Virus record (IMG/VR): IMGVR_UViG_3300013126_000254
Span: 1-23,290 of that record
DNA from: a virus
Strand: one strand, 5' to 3'
DNA: 23,290 nucleotides
Shown here in pieces: positions 5,330 through 13,492 of the stretch. The stretch's first letter is position 1. Every line of letters starts with the position of its first letter. The notes under the pieces are model-generated. The model saw nothing but the letters and a program-made list of their open reading frames with translations, made no database searches and was not told where the DNA came from. Position numbers and translations under genes: made by a program.

Positions 5330-5851
5330 TTAAACGTTGTATTCAATGAAACCATCAAGTTTATGCCCATCGCCGCCTGGGTAAGCGTTAGCATAAGTCA
5401 AAATATCAAACAATGTTGCTGTATTAAAACCAAGCGATTGAATCATGTAACCATTGACGCCGTTTTCTCGTCCGCAACCTGAGCCAAACCCACTGATTGC
5501 ATATGGAAGCCCACTAACACGCACAGATCCAGCGCCTGTGCCATTAGTTGTTATTTCAATTTGAAAATTAACAAACATCCGACGGCCAATACGGGTAAAC
5601 GTTCCTGATACAGGGCCCAGTAACGTAATACTCCCGCCGGTAGAGCTTACAGAAGGCGTCCAAGTCCCTTCCTCATACCAGTTCAGCAACTGGCTAGTCA
5701 TGCCAGCTTGCGGGGTGTTGGCGGTAAAGTTGATGCCTTTTGCCGCCGTCCCAATGACAAGGTTCCCTGTGGACAGCGTTACATCGCCTAGCAGTGTTAT
5801 TGGCGTTACGATCTGGCTGGCATTGATAGCGGAAGAAGTTGTTTTTAACAT
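5330..5851 (-). CDS. Tail fibre-type protein, 173 aa
   Basis: I start at ATG 5851 because GAGGA lies upstream at the end of the preceding gene. A start at 5878 is possible and adds nine residues encoded by that overlap. The N-terminal part (SAINASQIVTPITLLGDVTL, then LVIGTAAKGINF) resembles the repeated stalk region of short phage fibres. From residue 65 the pattern NWYEEGTWTPSVSSTGGSIT followed by GTFTRIGRRMFVNFQIEIT is the widespread beta-sandwich end domain of tail fibres and fibre-like proteins. It lies between the stand-alone adaptor and tailspike B, so it is probably part of the same host-recognition assembly, either as an intermediate linker or as a second short fibre. Its exact position in the virion is unknown. 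Confidence 0.8.
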   Translation of the reverse strand: MLKTTSSAINASQIVTPITLLGDVTLSTGNLVIGTAAKGINFTANTPQAGMTSQLLNWYEEGTWTPSVSSTGGSITLLGPVSGTFTRIGRRMFVNFQIEITTNGTGAGSVRVSGLPYAISGFGSGCGRENGVNGYMIQSLGFNTATLFDILTYANAYPGGDGHKLDGFIEYNV

Positions 5852-5861
5852 GACCTGATCC

Positions 5862-6353
5862 TCAGAATACGAACTCAATCACCGACGTGAATGGCGGTGC
5901 CTGTGAAAAGGTAACGGCGTTTACCGAAACGCTGTAAGTGTTCTTGTTTTGGTAAACGCCGTTGATGTGAATGGCTGATGGAGTAGACGAGACGTTGAAA
6001 ATGGTCTGCACGCCGTTTCCTGTGGCATTGGAAACAACTTCGCCTCCGCCACCGCTGTATGCGTTGTCATTCAGCGAGTTGTAGACCACGCTGCCATTCT
6101 TGTTCTGTACCTGGATCGAGTAGTCCGAATCAGCGTACAACCTCGCAGGCGAGCCAGCGCTGGAAGGAAAGCCGTTGATGGTGCGAATGGGCTGGTCGGC
6201 TGGCAGCGTCAGGGCCGCATCCCAATAGACCACGATAGGGTTGGTCAGCGGGTTGAGTCCAGCCGTACCGATCCAGATGTACCCATCCTCCAACGGCTGG
6301 CCGTCAGTGTCAGGAAAGACCGGGAATGGCGGGTTGATCGAGAGTGCTGACAT
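5862..6353 (-). CDS. Stand-alone tailspike head-binding/adaptor protein, 163 aa
   Basis: Residues 1-95 match the head-binding domain at the N-terminus of P22-type tailspikes: FPVFPDTDGQPLEDGYIWIG, NPIVVYWDAA, QPIRTINGFPSSAG, LYADSDYSIQV. The same elements occur at the start of tailspike A (13824-15650), so the two are paralogues. Here the domain is not followed by a beta-helix. After a Gly-rich linker (SGGGGE) comes a small domain of about 55 residues (GNGVQTIFNVSSTPSAIHIN, then TFSQAPPFTSVIEFVF). This is a fold often used by phages as a connector between tail and fibre. I infer that the protein docks on the tail and carries tailspike B and/or the 173-residue fibre. It lies directly after the gp16-like gene, the place where P22-like phages often keep spike genes. 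Confidence 0.85.
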   Translation of the reverse strand: MSALSINPPFPVFPDTDGQPLEDGYIWIGTAGLNPLTNPIVVYWDAALTLPADQPIRTINGFPSSAGSPARLYADSDYSIQVQNKNGSVVYNSLNDNAYSGGGGEVVSNATGNGVQTIFNVSSTPSAIHINGVYQNKNTYSVSVNAVTFSQAPPFTSVIEFVF

Positions 6354-8351
6354 TTACCGGGTCTCCTGTTGTATCTCTTTGCCTGCCTGCTGCTCGATGG
6401 CAGCCAGCACACGTTTAGCCGCTGCGGCTTCTTCTGGTGAGCCTCTGACCGTCTGGGCCACCTTGGCAGCGGCGTTCCGAACTGGGGCAGACTCGTATAT
6501 TCTAGCCAATCCGCCAGCCGACATGGCAGCGGCAGCGCCCCCCAATCCACCAAGCTGCTCACCAAGCCATGCGGCTCCAGCGATTGGAACTAGTTGCACT
6601 CCTGTTTTGGGAGCAACGCCAGCCTCCCCGGCCCGCCGTGTTAATTGTAGTGTACGCACCAAGCCTTCGATGTTTTTTAAGTCCTCGCCTTTGAAAAACA
6701 CGCCGACAGATTTGCCATACCTTTCCAGTGAGTTGAGGAACCTTTCAGGACTGATGTTTTCAACGCCACCTGATTCCTCTGCCACTTTTGAAAGTATGCT
6801 GCTTCTTACTACGGCTCTTCCATCTGGCGTCAGGTTACGATACAGCGACCTGATTTCGCTTGGCTTTTTGCTGAAAATCAAACGATTAACAGCCTCTGAG
6901 TTGGCTTCGCCCTTTTTCAATACAGACTTGAGCGCGTCAACCTCAAGCTCTTTCGCTGTGTTTTCCAAGCGCTTGTTGGAAATCTTCCACTTGTCGAAGT
7001 CGCGGCGATCGCCTACTTCCTTGATGAACTCGCCCATATCACGGCGCACAGGGTCATAGATGGCCCGGAGAGCCTTTTCCCCGGCATCTCGCGCTGCCAA
7101 GCTCATCGGTCTGGCAGGGTCGTCTTTGAACACGTTGGCCAGCACGTCTTTGCGGTAGGCTTCCATCTGGAACAGGTCACGGCCTTGCAGGTCGGTTTTG
7201 ATTTTTTGCAGCTCGCGGATAGCCTCGTCTGCGCCTTCAGTACGACGCCTGCCAAGTGCCTCGATCTGGTCATCAATGGCCTGCATGGTGCGCGGCAATT
7301 GGACAGTGCCAGCCGGCGCAAGCCTTTCGATGACTTCATTTTTGACCGAAGAATATTTGTTGATATCTGCGCCACGCTTTGTCAGCAAGTCCTTCATGAT
7401 GTCATCGGGCTGTGCGGCAATGTCATTCATGCCGAACTCATCAAACATGCTACGGATAGCGTTAATGCGTTCTTGCTGTTGCGCTGCTCTTGCTTGGCCT
7501 GTTCCTAGCGGCGCTTGCTCTGAAAGAGCTTGCGCGACCTTTCCAGTGAACGTCCTCGGCGGTACCACGTCAGTGGTCATCACTCGCACACCACGGCGTT
7601 CAGCCTCGGCAATGTCTGCCGGCAATGTGCCGGCGGTTTGAGGACGAAGCCCCGCCGCCCTTGCGCCAGCAGTACCGCCAGCAATGCTTCCGGCAAGCTC
7701 GGCGGCCGTGGTCAAGCCTGGACCTGCGCCCATGGCCTCAGCGGCTTGACCAGCCAGCTCGCCAGTACCAGCCCCTGCCGCACCGCCAGCAATCTGCTGG
7801 ACGGGTTGCGCAGCCAACTGCTGGCCGACGGACTGGACGGTAGGCGTGCTTCCTGCGGCTTGCATGGCTCGACCAAGGCCAGCAAGGCCACCAGCACCCG
7901 CGCCACCAGCGGCCACCACTTGCAGGATCTTCTCGGCCTCACTGCGAGGCTGGGCAACGCCAACTCGTGTAAGAAGGTATTCCATCGCCTCGGTCGGCGT
8001 GGCGTAAGTGGTGCCGAAGGCTGAGTTGACGGCCTGCACCACAGGATCGCCCACCAGCGTGGCCATGCCGCCAATAGCGGCACCTGTAGCCGCGCCAGGT
8101 AACGCCCCAATGCCACCTACAGGCGCACCGGCCATAGCGCCCAGTGCGGCACCAGTGGCCACAGGCGCGGCACCTCTGGTGACAGCACCGAGAGCGCCCA
8201 TCATCGTGGTGTCTGGAGACTCAACGCTCTGCTGAATGGTTGATCTGATACGGTCGATCTCTTGAGACAGCACAGCAACGCCTTCAGTGTCGCCAGCAGC
8301 AGAGGCGGCATCACGCGCTGCCACGATTTCCTGCAAGGAATACTCAGCCAT
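6354..8351 (-). CDS. gp16-like DNA ejection (internal virion) protein, 665 aa
   Basis: By position (last of the gp7-gp20-gp16 trio) and length (P22 gp16 has 609 residues) this is the large ejection protein, which leaves the virion with the DNA and helps it cross the host envelope. The N-terminal third is made of Gly/Ala-rich hydrophobic stretches (for example GAALGAMAGAPVGGIGALPG, AAGGAGAGGLAGLG, AGSIAGGTAGARAAG), suited to insertion in a membrane. A middle region from about 230 begins LPADIAEAERRGVRVMTTDV, a pattern seen in large internal proteins of many podophages. It is followed by long charged helices to about 570. Another hydrophobic Gly/Ala segment lies near 586-620. Direct similarity to P22 gp16 is not obvious to me, so the role rests on context and composition. 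Its start overlaps the preceding stop (TAATG). Confidence 0.75.
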   Translation of the reverse strand: MAEYSLQEIVAARDAASAAGDTEGVAVLSQEIDRIRSTIQQSVESPDTTMMGALGAVTRGAAPVATGAALGAMAGAPVGGIGALPGAATGAAIGGMATLVGDPVVQAVNSAFGTTYATPTEAMEYLLTRVGVAQPRSEAEKILQVVAAGGAGAGGLAGLGRAMQAAGSTPTVQSVGQQLAAQPVQQIAGGAAGAGTGELAGQAAEAMGAGPGLTTAAELAGSIAGGTAGARAAGLRPQTAGTLPADIAEAERRGVRVMTTDVVPPRTFTGKVAQALSEQAPLGTGQARAAQQQERINAIRSMFDEFGMNDIAAQPDDIMKDLLTKRGADINKYSSVKNEVIERLAPAGTVQLPRTMQAIDDQIEALGRRRTEGADEAIRELQKIKTDLQGRDLFQMEAYRKDVLANVFKDDPARPMSLAARDAGEKALRAIYDPVRRDMGEFIKEVGDRRDFDKWKISNKRLENTAKELEVDALKSVLKKGEANSEAVNRLIFSKKPSEIRSLYRNLTPDGRAVVRSSILSKVAEESGGVENISPERFLNSLERYGKSVGVFFKGEDLKNIEGLVRTLQLTRRAGEAGVAPKTGVQLVPIAGAAWLGEQLGGLGGAAAAMSAGGLARIYESAPVRNAAAKVAQTVRGSPEEAAAAKRVLAAIEQQAGKEIQQETR

Positions 8352-9592
8352 TATGGGCTCCCTGCTTGAGTGCTATATTTTTGCATATAATTAGATGCTT
8401 TCGAGCCTGTTGGGAGTGTAACTACAGGATTAGTTCCGCCAGCGGTTGGTTGAGTTGGACGCTGTGGTTTCTCAACGCCGCCTGGCTGGTAGAACACATT
8501 GTCAAGGTTCAATCCGTAGGTTTCACTTATGCGCGTCAAACCAGAGCGCACTTGCTTTTCGCGTTCTGCTGCTGAGTCATAAAGTTTCTCAGCCTGCGAT
8601 GTATAAACTTTTACCTGCTCTGGGCTGAGTCTCCGACCTTCAAGCGCATTGTTGTATGCGTTTCTGATTTTGTCAGGAACGCCTTTTGCGTTTGCAACAG
8701 TAGCTTGCTCGCCTTCCATTACAGCGGAGCCAGGGTCGAGTAGTTTCATGAAGCTGAATATCAACGCCAAATCACCAGCGGCATCGTTTTGTGCGGATAT
8801 GATGTTTCTGTAATATCGGTCAGTGGTGAAGAAATCTTTTGTCTGCGTGTTGTATTCGGCTCTTAATTTGTCCTCTGCCTCTGCGCGCTTCTCAACAGGC
8901 ATGACGCCTCGCGCCAATTGCTCGGCTTCTGCTTTTGCGCGTTCAGCCTCTGCACCGGATTTTCTGGCAGCAGCGCGAGACGCTGCTGTAGATGCTTCCG
9001 CCTGTGCGATCTGTGCTTTGGTAAGACCGATTTCTTCGCCCAACTTTTTAACGGTGACTTCTACTTGTTCGCGCTCGGCTTTGGCTTTTGCGCGTGATTC
9101 AAACGCCTTGGTCGTCTCGTCCCAGCGTTTAGGATTGGTTCCAGCCACCCATAGACCGATGCCTGCCTGTGCGGCCTTTGGATCTTGATCTACTTTTGAG
9201 CGTATGCCTTCAATGACGCGCGTATCGCGGCCAGCGTTTTTTCCGGCCGCAATTTCTTCATCCATCATTGCTTTTGCAACATCAGTGTTGCCAGTTTCAA
9301 ACGCCGTGTATATGTCCATTCCTCTGGTATAAATGGACTCCTTTTCGGCTTCATCCATATCAGCACTTAGCTTCTGGATTTTTTCGGCCTTGTCAGGGTA
9401 TTTTGCCATCAGGTCATTGAACGAACGAAACCCTGGCTTGCTCAAAGTATCTTGCAAATCCCTTCTGAAATCATTGTCTCGCTTCGCTTCAAAAGCGCCG
9501 CCAATCGCTTCGCCCAGTGCTTCGCCGGCCTTGACGCTTTGAAGAAGATTCGGCCGTGGAATCATTGCCATGTAATTGTATGGTGCTGGCAT
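8351..9592 (-). CDS. gp20-like DNA ejection protein, 413 aa
   Basis: This protein lies between gp7-like and gp16-like genes and corresponds in position and roughly in length to P22 gp20 (471 residues), one of three proteins ejected ahead of the genome. It is almost entirely helical. Residues 165-255 form a long Ala/Glu/Lys-rich coiled coil (AKAKAEREQVEVTVKKLGEE, KAQIAQAEASTAASRAAARK). A more globular part follows, with FSFMKLLDPGSAVMEGEQAT and IRNAYNNALEGRRLSPEQ, a segment I associate with this class of phage internal proteins. The C-terminal 45 residues are Pro/Thr/Gly-rich and probably disordered. The ATG at 9592 has GGGAG nine bases upstream. There are no membrane segments. It probably acts with gp7-like and gp16-like proteins as a conduit. 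Confidence 0.78.
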   Translation of the reverse strand: MPAPYNYMAMIPRPNLLQSVKAGEALGEAIGGAFEAKRDNDFRRDLQDTLSKPGFRSFNDLMAKYPDKAEKIQKLSADMDEAEKESIYTRGMDIYTAFETGNTDVAKAMMDEEIAAGKNAGRDTRVIEGIRSKVDQDPKAAQAGIGLWVAGTNPKRWDETTKAFESRAKAKAEREQVEVTVKKLGEEIGLTKAQIAQAEASTAASRAAARKSGAEAERAKAEAEQLARGVMPVEKRAEAEDKLRAEYNTQTKDFFTTDRYYRNIISAQNDAAGDLALIFSFMKLLDPGSAVMEGEQATVANAKGVPDKIRNAYNNALEGRRLSPEQVKVYTSQAEKLYDSAAEREKQVRSGLTRISETYGLNLDNVFYQPGGVEKPQRPTQPTAGGTNPVVTLPTGSKASNYMQKYSTQAGSP

Positions 9593-9607
9593 CTGAAAGA
9601 CTCCCGC

Positions 9608-10345
9608 TTAAACCGACATAATGTTTTTGTAAGCCTTTGATCCGGCGGTAGCCAGCGACAGAATGTCACCGAACGTCTGACCAACCACGCCGCCCTGACC
9701 GAGTATGCCACCGGCACGCGCAGCGCCTTGCTCGCCAAGCAGGCCGGCGATGGCTGCACCAGATTCCAGTGCGCCAGCGCCTTGACGGGCTGCTGATGCT
9801 TGGCCCAGTTGCGCGATGTTAGTGGCTGTCTGCGATCCCAACTGTGTAAAGCCACCAAGGCGACCATACTGCTGATTGATCAAGTCGGAGAGCATCTGTG
9901 GCCGGAACTGGGCCAGTGCCTCTTGAATGTTGCCACCACGCAGGCCACCAGTGGCAGCAGCGCGTTGGAGCAGGGCGCGTTCCCCTTGTTCGACTTGCGC
10001 CTGGAACTCGGGGCTGGCCGACAGTTGGTTTATCGCCGCCCGTTGCGCCTCGGGGCCTCGCAGGCCCGCCAGCGCTTGTTGTGCTTCCAGCGCACCGACA
10101 CCAGCTTGCTCGTATGGTTGCAAGCGCCCCAACGCGCCGACGCCCGCTTCCTGAAACGGTGCCAACACTTCCATCATTCGGTCAAATTGGCGGCGCTGTT
10201 CTTCTATGCCAGCTTGAGCCGCGCCAGCTTGTACTTGTCCGGCCTTCTCAGCTGCTTCTCCGGCTTGAGTTGCCCCGGTGAGACTGCCAATGGTGCTACC
10301 GACAAAATTGCCGACCTTTTCAAATGCGTTGCTTATGCCGCCCAT
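9608..10345 (-). CDS. gp7-like DNA transfer protein, 245 aa
   Basis: The order gp14-gp7-gp20-gp16 and the size (P22 gp7 has 229 residues) point to the small ejection protein. The start region MGGISNAFEKVGNFVGSTIG is typical: Gly/Phe-rich, weakly hydrophobic and perhaps membrane-active. A helical middle follows with the near-repeat FQEAGVGALGRLQPYEQAGV, then the conserved block LSASPEFQAQVEQGERALLQ plus GLRGGNIQEALAQF, which is common in this family. I prefer ATG 10345, which has GGGAGG at 8 bases, to ATG 10360, where the ribosome site would touch the start. In either case the gene overlaps the end of the gp14-like gene. Gly/Ala-rich stretches near the C-terminus resemble those of the gp16-like protein. 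Confidence 0.82.
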   Translation of the reverse strand: MGGISNAFEKVGNFVGSTIGSLTGATQAGEAAEKAGQVQAGAAQAGIEEQRRQFDRMMEVLAPFQEAGVGALGRLQPYEQAGVGALEAQQALAGLRGPEAQRAAINQLSASPEFQAQVEQGERALLQRAAATGGLRGGNIQEALAQFRPQMLSDLINQQYGRLGGFTQLGSQTATNIAQLGQASAARQGAGALESGAAIAGLLGEQGAARAGGILGQGGVVGQTFGDILSLATAGSKAYKNIMSV

Positions 10346-10866
10346 GACTGAGCCTCCCATTCCTCGCGCAGCAGGCCCATAATCCAGACCCCTCGCGGTT
10401 GACCGTCTTTAATGTAAGCGTGACGCCGCACGCCCTCGTATGTAAAACCCATTTTCTCGCAGTGATTCCGCGCTGCCGGTATCCAGTCAGGGATGTAGCC
10501 GGTCAGGCGTCTGATCATCGGATTGGAGAAGCACCACGCCAGAAACGCAGCGCCCAGGGCCCGCGAGTGTCTGGTGGCCCGTTTCTTGAGCAGGACATGC
10601 ACGTCAAGCTCAATCTCGGATGCCTTGATGGCTAGATACAGACCAGCGAACTGCCCGTCCACCCAGGCGCTCAGGTAAGTGGCCGCAGGGCTGAAAACGG
10701 GATAGTGCTTGCGGTGATCATGGGCGATGCGTGCAACGAACGGGTCTGAATAGACCTCGACCAACTGCTCAGTGTTGGCACCTTCTGTGACGGCCACGGC
10801 GACGTTCTCCGGTATACGGGTGAGTCGCTGGCGGCTCAGTGTACTCAGCATGGTACAGTGTTGCAC
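10333..10866 (-). CDS. gp14-like protein with GNAT acetyltransferase fold, 177 aa
   Basis: It occupies the P22 gp14 position, between the needle region and gp7, and has nearly the same length (P22 gp14 has 172 residues). P22 gp14 is required for infectious heads and, as I recall, belongs to a family (DUF2824) related to acetyltransferases. The C-terminal half here fits a GNAT fold: IELDVHVLLKKRATRHSRAL, then IPDWIPAARNHCEKMGFTYE and GVRRHAYIKDGQPRGVWIMG. The AARNHCEKMGF block is the usual alpha-4 segment near acetyl-CoA. The classic R/QxxGxG/A acetyl-CoA loop is not clearly present, so enzymatic activity is doubtful. The start is GTG 10866, with a G-rich site (GGGGG) just upstream. ATG 10851 is an alternative with no ribosome site. 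Confidence 0.78.
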   Translation of the reverse strand: MQHCTMLSTLSRQRLTRIPENVAVAVTEGANTEQLVEVYSDPFVARIAHDHRKHYPVFSPAATYLSAWVDGQFAGLYLAIKASEIELDVHVLLKKRATRHSRALGAAFLAWCFSNPMIRRLTGYIPDWIPAARNHCEKMGFTYEGVRRHAYIKDGQPRGVWIMGLLREEWEAQSWAA

Positions 10867-10881
10867 ATAACCCCCACTTTG

Positions 10882-11214
10882 TCAGGTCACGATCCGCGCA
10901 CTAACCCGCGCTGTCAGGCCATTGGCCGCGCTGGCAATGGTCGAGATGAAGTCGCCCGGGTTGAGTACCTGCCCGATCATTTCAGGGCAGAGGTACGTCT
11001 CATCCGGCTGCACCGTCTTGGTGTCAATGATCAGGTTGTCATTGCCAGCGGTACCGCCAACGGTCACGAGGTTGACCGAGAACGTCCGGGCCACCGCGTC
11101 GTTATTGGTGACGGTGAACTTGTCCAGTATCGTCCGGGCGGCGGTGCTGGTGTATTGCGTGGTTTGAACGGTCTCAAGCTCCTTGGAGATGATGGCCTGC
11201 ACTGTTACTGTCAT
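10882..11214 (-). CDS. Conserved beta-rich virion protein, 110 aa
   Basis: This small protein has the pattern MTVTVQAI, TQYTSTAARTILDKFTVTNN, RTFSVNLVT, LIIDTKTVQPDETYLCPEMI, GQVLNPGDFIS and ARVSARIVT. It alternates strands in the style of an Ig-like or jelly-roll domain. Proteins with the sequence order YTxxx-TIIDKxTxTN...PGETYxCPEL-GxxLxxGDxIS are frequent among tail and fibre genes of short-tailed phages, always with unknown function. It overlaps the needle candidate by 4 bases (ATGA), suggesting it is made along with it and perhaps contacts it. No enzymatic motif or membrane segment is visible. Confidence 0.8.
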   Translation of the reverse strand: MTVTVQAIISKELETVQTTQYTSTAARTILDKFTVTNNDAVARTFSVNLVTVGGTAGNDNLIIDTKTVQPDETYLCPEMIGQVLNPGDFISTIASAANGLTARVSARIVT

Positions 11215-12083
11215 TGGACGCCCTCGATATTGTTGGCAACTGTCAGGATTATAGATGGTATGCCGGGATGCGGCGCGGCGGCTGGAACAGCAAGGATTTG
11301 AACAGCAAGGTCAGTAGCTGAATAGACCAGCTCCACATAGTCGCCGGCCTTGAGGTCAAAAAAGTAGTTCAAGGCCACAAAAATCTCAGCGTTGTTGCCT
11401 TGAATCCGCACCTGGCTTGCAGAATCTGGAACGTCCACGCCGTTCACGCTAAACCACAAATAAAACTCTTGTGCTGGAGACACGCCGGAATCAAGTTGCA
11501 GTGAGGTCTGGAAGTTGTAGACGCCTTCTGTGTCAACATAGACGCGACTGGTTATTACGCTGTCTATGTATACACCTTTGCTCAATTGGGTGGAGTTGAA
11601 CGTAATTAGCGTGGCCGTATTGATGACCAATGGCGATTGCGTAGTCGTATCGTAAAACGCGCCATACCGCGCCCGCTTGAACTCGCGTGGCGGCGGTGCC
11701 AGTGCCAGAAGCTCCAGAGACTGCGTGAGCGCGGATATGGCATCAAGCGCTTGCGTACCCTTGGCCTCGGCAATAGCGCAGCACAGCGCGGCATCCTGCG
11801 CCAACTGGGCGATGGCTTGCAGCGCCTGCGTGGCCCGATCCTCGGCAGCGCCGGCATTGATGGCCGCCGTCTGGACAATCTCGGCCAGCGACTGGAGCGC
11901 CTGAACAGCCTTGTTGTCGGCCTGCCCTGCCAGTATCGTCAGGTCATCAATGGTCGTCGGGGCCAGCGGCTCGACTGTCGCAAACAGATTCTCAAACGCC
12001 CGGATCATCTGATGGTCGGGCAGGAACTCCGCAAGTTGTTCGCGGGTCAGTTTGAGTGGTGGCGAATACTTTGAGCCGGCCAT
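11211..12083 (-). CDS. Tail needle or fibre candidate (gp26 position), coiled coil plus jelly-roll knob, 290 aa
   Basis: The gene follows gp10 and precedes gp14, exactly where P22 encodes the tail needle gp26, which plugs the portal channel. The N-terminus has LTREQLAEFLPDHQMIRAFE, a segment seen in several podophage tail proteins. Residues 54-128 are a helical region made of three 25-residue repeats (QALQSLAEI, QALQAIAQL, QALDAISAL), as expected for a trimeric stalk. After a Pro-rich hinge (LALAPPPREF) the C-terminal 150 residues look like a C1q/TNF-type jelly roll: YGAFYDTTTQ, TEGVYNFQTSLQLD, FYLWFSVNGVDVPDSASQVR, KAGDYVELVYS. Needles with such a knob exist in the Sf6 branch of P22-like phages. 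Sequence similarity to gp26 is not visible, so a short tail fibre is the alternative. Confidence 0.65.
   Translation of the reverse strand: MAGSKYSPPLKLTREQLAEFLPDHQMIRAFENLFATVEPLAPTTIDDLTILAGQADNKAVQALQSLAEIVQTAAINAGAAEDRATQALQAIAQLAQDAALCCAIAEAKGTQALDAISALTQSLELLALAPPPREFKRARYGAFYDTTTQSPLVINTATLITFNSTQLSKGVYIDSVITSRVYVDTEGVYNFQTSLQLDSGVSPAQEFYLWFSVNGVDVPDSASQVRIQGNNAEIFVALNYFFDLKAGDYVELVYSATDLAVQILAVPAAAPHPGIPSIILTVANNIEGVQ
11700..11924 (-). repeat. Three degenerate 75-bp units encoding a 25-residue repeat
   Basis: Within the needle candidate, residues 54-78, 79-103 and 104-128 align without gaps around QALQSLAEI, QALQAIAQL and QALDAISAL, which lie exactly 25 residues apart. At DNA level this is a 75-bp period. 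The copies have diverged, so this is an old duplication kept by structure rather than a recent tandem array. Such repeats lengthen coiled-coil stalks in steps. Confidence 0.75.
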
Positions 12084-13489
12084 CAGTACGCCAGCCCTTC
12101 GGCAGTCACTTCAAGGCGCAGGAAAGAGACGTGCGCGTCACTGTCTCCACGGAACCGTTGCATCCGCATATTCCGCATAGATCCCATGCGGAACCATACC
12201 AGTCGCTTGTTGGTCTGGCCGATGGTGCCGACGCGGATGCTCTGTTCTTGGCTCCAGGTCAGGCCATCGAGCGAGTAGCTGGTGGCGATGAACGGATCTT
12301 GACCCAGCGCCACGCGCCCCGGCAGGGCCACAAGCTCCATCTGATTGATGATGGTGCCGAGGCTGTTGTTGTAGATGATGATGGTGCCGAACTCCCAGCG
12401 CACCTTCTCGCCCCAGTGCGTGCCGATTGTGTCCACGGTCGTGCCGATGGTCGTGGAAGTCGGATCTTCGACGTTCCAGCGGTCATAGCACCAGACATAA
12501 TTCTGCGCCTTGAATCGGGCGATACCTTGAACGGCTGTTACCATCTTGAACCATATCGGCTGACCCAGTACCTCGGATGCCGCCGCATCAAACACCAGCG
12601 TCTGGTCGGGCAAGTGAAACATCAGATGCCGGTGCGCCCGATCATTGCGGGCTTCCAGCAGACAGCCGGCCAGCGTGGCCTCGCCGTATTGCAACAGGAT
12701 CTCGTCAATCTCCTGCGTACTGATCTTCTGCGTGTTGGCGTTCTGCGCCACATAGATGCCTGGCGCTTCGTTTCGACCACTGCCGACAAAGGCGATGGCA
12801 TCAAGGAAAACGCAACAGGTATGCGTGCCGATACTGCCCTTTTGGATCTGCGCACCGTCCACCGGCTGGAACGGAAACTGAAGTGTCGAGCCTACGTTTT
12901 CGAACACCTCGATGGTGTACCTGTTGATCGCGTTGGCTTCGTTGCGCAGCTTGATGATGGCGTTGATAGGATCAGGGTCAAGCTCGTTGGACGCATAGGC
13001 AAACGGCAGGACGTTCAACGGGTTCAAAATGTCAGTGACAATCAGGAACTGGCCGTCAGTCGTCATAAAATAGCCGTCAATCCAGATGACATCGAGGACG
13101 GTGCCGATGTTCGGGTCTGTCACCTGCGTGAGCGCAACGCCGTCCCAATAGAACAGATTGCCACCAGAGGCGATTGCGAGGCGGTCAAACGAGTAGACCA
13201 TGCTCACATAGCCTGTGCCGCCAACGTCGCCCAAAACGGAAACAGTGCCGTCCTGCGCGATCTTGACCAGCTTGGTTCCCATGACGCGGTACAGCTCATC
13301 ATTCCAGTTGATGCCACCACGGCCGATGCCTGGGCCAGCACCATAACTCACCAGCCCATCCGTCGGGCGCAGGAACTCCGTCGAGACGCCGGACTGCTTC
13401 GGCACCGGCATCATGTTGACCGGATAGCTCGTCCGAAGGTCGGGGCCGTTGTCACTGTAGATGCCGGATACAATCGGTATTTGGGGCAT
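12083..13489 (-). CDS. gp10-like packaged DNA stabilisation (tail hub) protein, 468 aa
   Basis: This matches the P22 gp10 family in length (472 residues), position and sequence style. The start IVSGIYSDNGPDLRTSYPVN followed by MMPVPKQSGVSTEFLRPTDG corresponds to the conserved opening in which gp10 proteins mention YPVNM and a K-x-SG-x-LR-x-x-G segment. Next come LYRVMGTKLVKIAQDG, GGTGYVSMVYS and IWIDGYFMTTDGQFLIVTDI. These repeated strand blocks suit the beta-propeller fold of gp10. In P22 gp10 binds below gp4 after packaging and, with the needle, seals the portal. Here the needle candidate follows with a 1-base overlap. In P22 gp4 is the direct upstream neighbour; here tailspike A and two small genes separate them. 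Confidence 0.92.
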   Translation of the reverse strand: MPQIPIVSGIYSDNGPDLRTSYPVNMMPVPKQSGVSTEFLRPTDGLVSYGAGPGIGRGGINWNDELYRVMGTKLVKIAQDGTVSVLGDVGGTGYVSMVYSFDRLAIASGGNLFYWDGVALTQVTDPNIGTVLDVIWIDGYFMTTDGQFLIVTDILNPLNVLPFAYASNELDPDPINAIIKLRNEANAINRYTIEVFENVGSTLQFPFQPVDGAQIQKGSIGTHTCCVFLDAIAFVGSGRNEAPGIYVAQNANTQKISTQEIDEILLQYGEATLAGCLLEARNDRAHRHLMFHLPDQTLVFDAAASEVLGQPIWFKMVTAVQGIARFKAQNYVWCYDRWNVEDPTSTTIGTTVDTIGTHWGEKVRWEFGTIIIYNNSLGTIINQMELVALPGRVALGQDPFIATSYSLDGLTWSQEQSIRVGTIGQTNKRLVWFRMGSMRNMRMQRFRGDSDAHVSFLRLEVTAEGLAY

Positions 13490-13492
13490 GGT

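Noticed and set aside
6241-7059. A 272-codon plus-strand frame over the gp16-like and adaptor genes
   Set aside because: It is a low-complexity Ser/Leu/Pro-rich shadow spanning two minus-strand genes with good evidence of their own.
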